Positions 5,817 through 6,084 of a DNA stretch of 6,084 bases are shown one piece after another. The number at the start of each line of letters is the position of its first letter. The stretch's first letter is position 1. The position numbers were made by a program, and so were the translations under genes. The notes beneath the pieces are model-generated. The model did no database searches. It was not told where the DNA came from and was given only the letters and a program-made list of their open reading frames with translations. Source of the DNA: an uncultured Caulobacteraceae bacterium (GTDB lineage: Bacteria > Pseudomonadota > Alphaproteobacteria > Caulobacterales > Caulobacteraceae); NCBI GenBank assembly GCA_903884915.1, contig CAISGS010000090.1, positions 1 through 6,084 on the forward strand. Direction: 5' to 3'.

Positions 5817-6084
5817 CTAGAGCCGCCGCGCCCGAACCATGATCTGACCGCGCGGATGGCCCCAATCCCCGACCCATTCAAGGGCCCAATCGGCGGTCGC
5901 CATGGCCAAGATCTCGGCCTTGGGAAAGTGGAAAGGATCACGGGTACTATGGGTGATGATACCCTCGGGCCGCTGAACCTGCTCGCCCTCGCCTTCAAAG
6001 AAGGTCGCATAGATCACACCGCCAGACTTAAAGGTCCCGGCCAGCGCGGCGAGGCAGCCCGCAAAATAGTCGAGGCTCAGATGG
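5817..6084 (-). CDS. Class I SAM-dependent methyltransferase, C-terminal part (runs off the right edge)
   Basis: The minus-strand frame is open from the right edge to TAG at 5817-5819 and gives at least 88 residues. It starts within the gene, reading HLSLDYFAGCLAAL, then FKSGGVIYATFFEGE. This matches the region after the SAM site in class I methyltransferases: a helix following the H-L motif, then the turn and strand usually written K-P-G-G-x-hydrophobic, here with Ser in place of Pro. The remainder (FHFPKAEILAMATADWALEWVGDW and the final QIMVRARRL) fits the last strands of the fold. The SAM-binding glycine motif would lie beyond the window, so neither substrate nor start can be determined. 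The ATG/GTG codons within this frame, such as GTG at 6017, are internal and not the true start. It is followed by the lipoprotein gene after 79 nt and may be cotranscribed with it. Confidence 0.8.
   Translation of the reverse strand, partial: HLSLDYFAGCLAALAGTFKSGGVIYATFFEGEGEQVQRPEGIITHSTRDPFHFPKAEILAMATADWALEWVGDWGHPRGQIMVRARRL

Overview
This window looks like ordinary, gene-dense chromosomal DNA from an alphaproteobacterium. The gene set is a FliN/SpoA motor-switch-type protein, an alphaproteobacterial-style LipB, a type 2 (short) ArgC, and a small glycine-rich lipoprotein. Together with the moderately high G+C and use of GTG starts, this suggests a Caulobacterales-like genome. The base composition seems lower than a typical Caulobacter, so Asticcacaulis or a relative would fit. 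That placement is an inference from gene content and style, not from a marker gene.

Layout from left to right. A short stand-alone FliN/SpoA-domain gene (minus) and lipB (plus, octanoyltransferase) are transcribed divergently from a 120-nt gap. lipB ends 3 nt from the end of a convergent minus-strand gene for a DUF805 membrane protein. Upstream of DUF805 on the same strand are a secreted thioredoxin-type glutathione peroxidase and a Gfo/Idh/MocA sugar dehydrogenase. The order of transcription is dehydrogenase, then peroxidase, then DUF805, with gaps of 48 and 78 nt, so they may form an operon. The dehydrogenase is divergent from a zinc-free medium-chain reductase (plus). That reductase converges with argC (minus), and a strong 9-bp hairpin lies between them. 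Upstream of argC on the minus strand are a small lipoprotein and the 3' end of a class I SAM-dependent methyltransferase, which runs off the right edge.

Functionally the genes are a mix of core metabolism (lipoic acid ligation, arginine synthesis), redox and stress enzymes (glutathione peroxidase, medium-chain reductase), envelope proteins (DUF805, lipoprotein, possibly lipid A sugar modification) and one flagellar-type gene. No mobile element, CRISPR array, RNA gene or defence system was seen, and no gene is broken. No gap between genes exceeds 300 nt. The points most worth checking are a perfect 7-bp dyad in the argC leader, a small palindrome in the dehydrogenase/reductase divergent promoter region, a repeat between fliN and lipB, and the possible GnnA-like role of the dehydrogenase. 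I found no convincing evidence of an undescribed multi-gene system.
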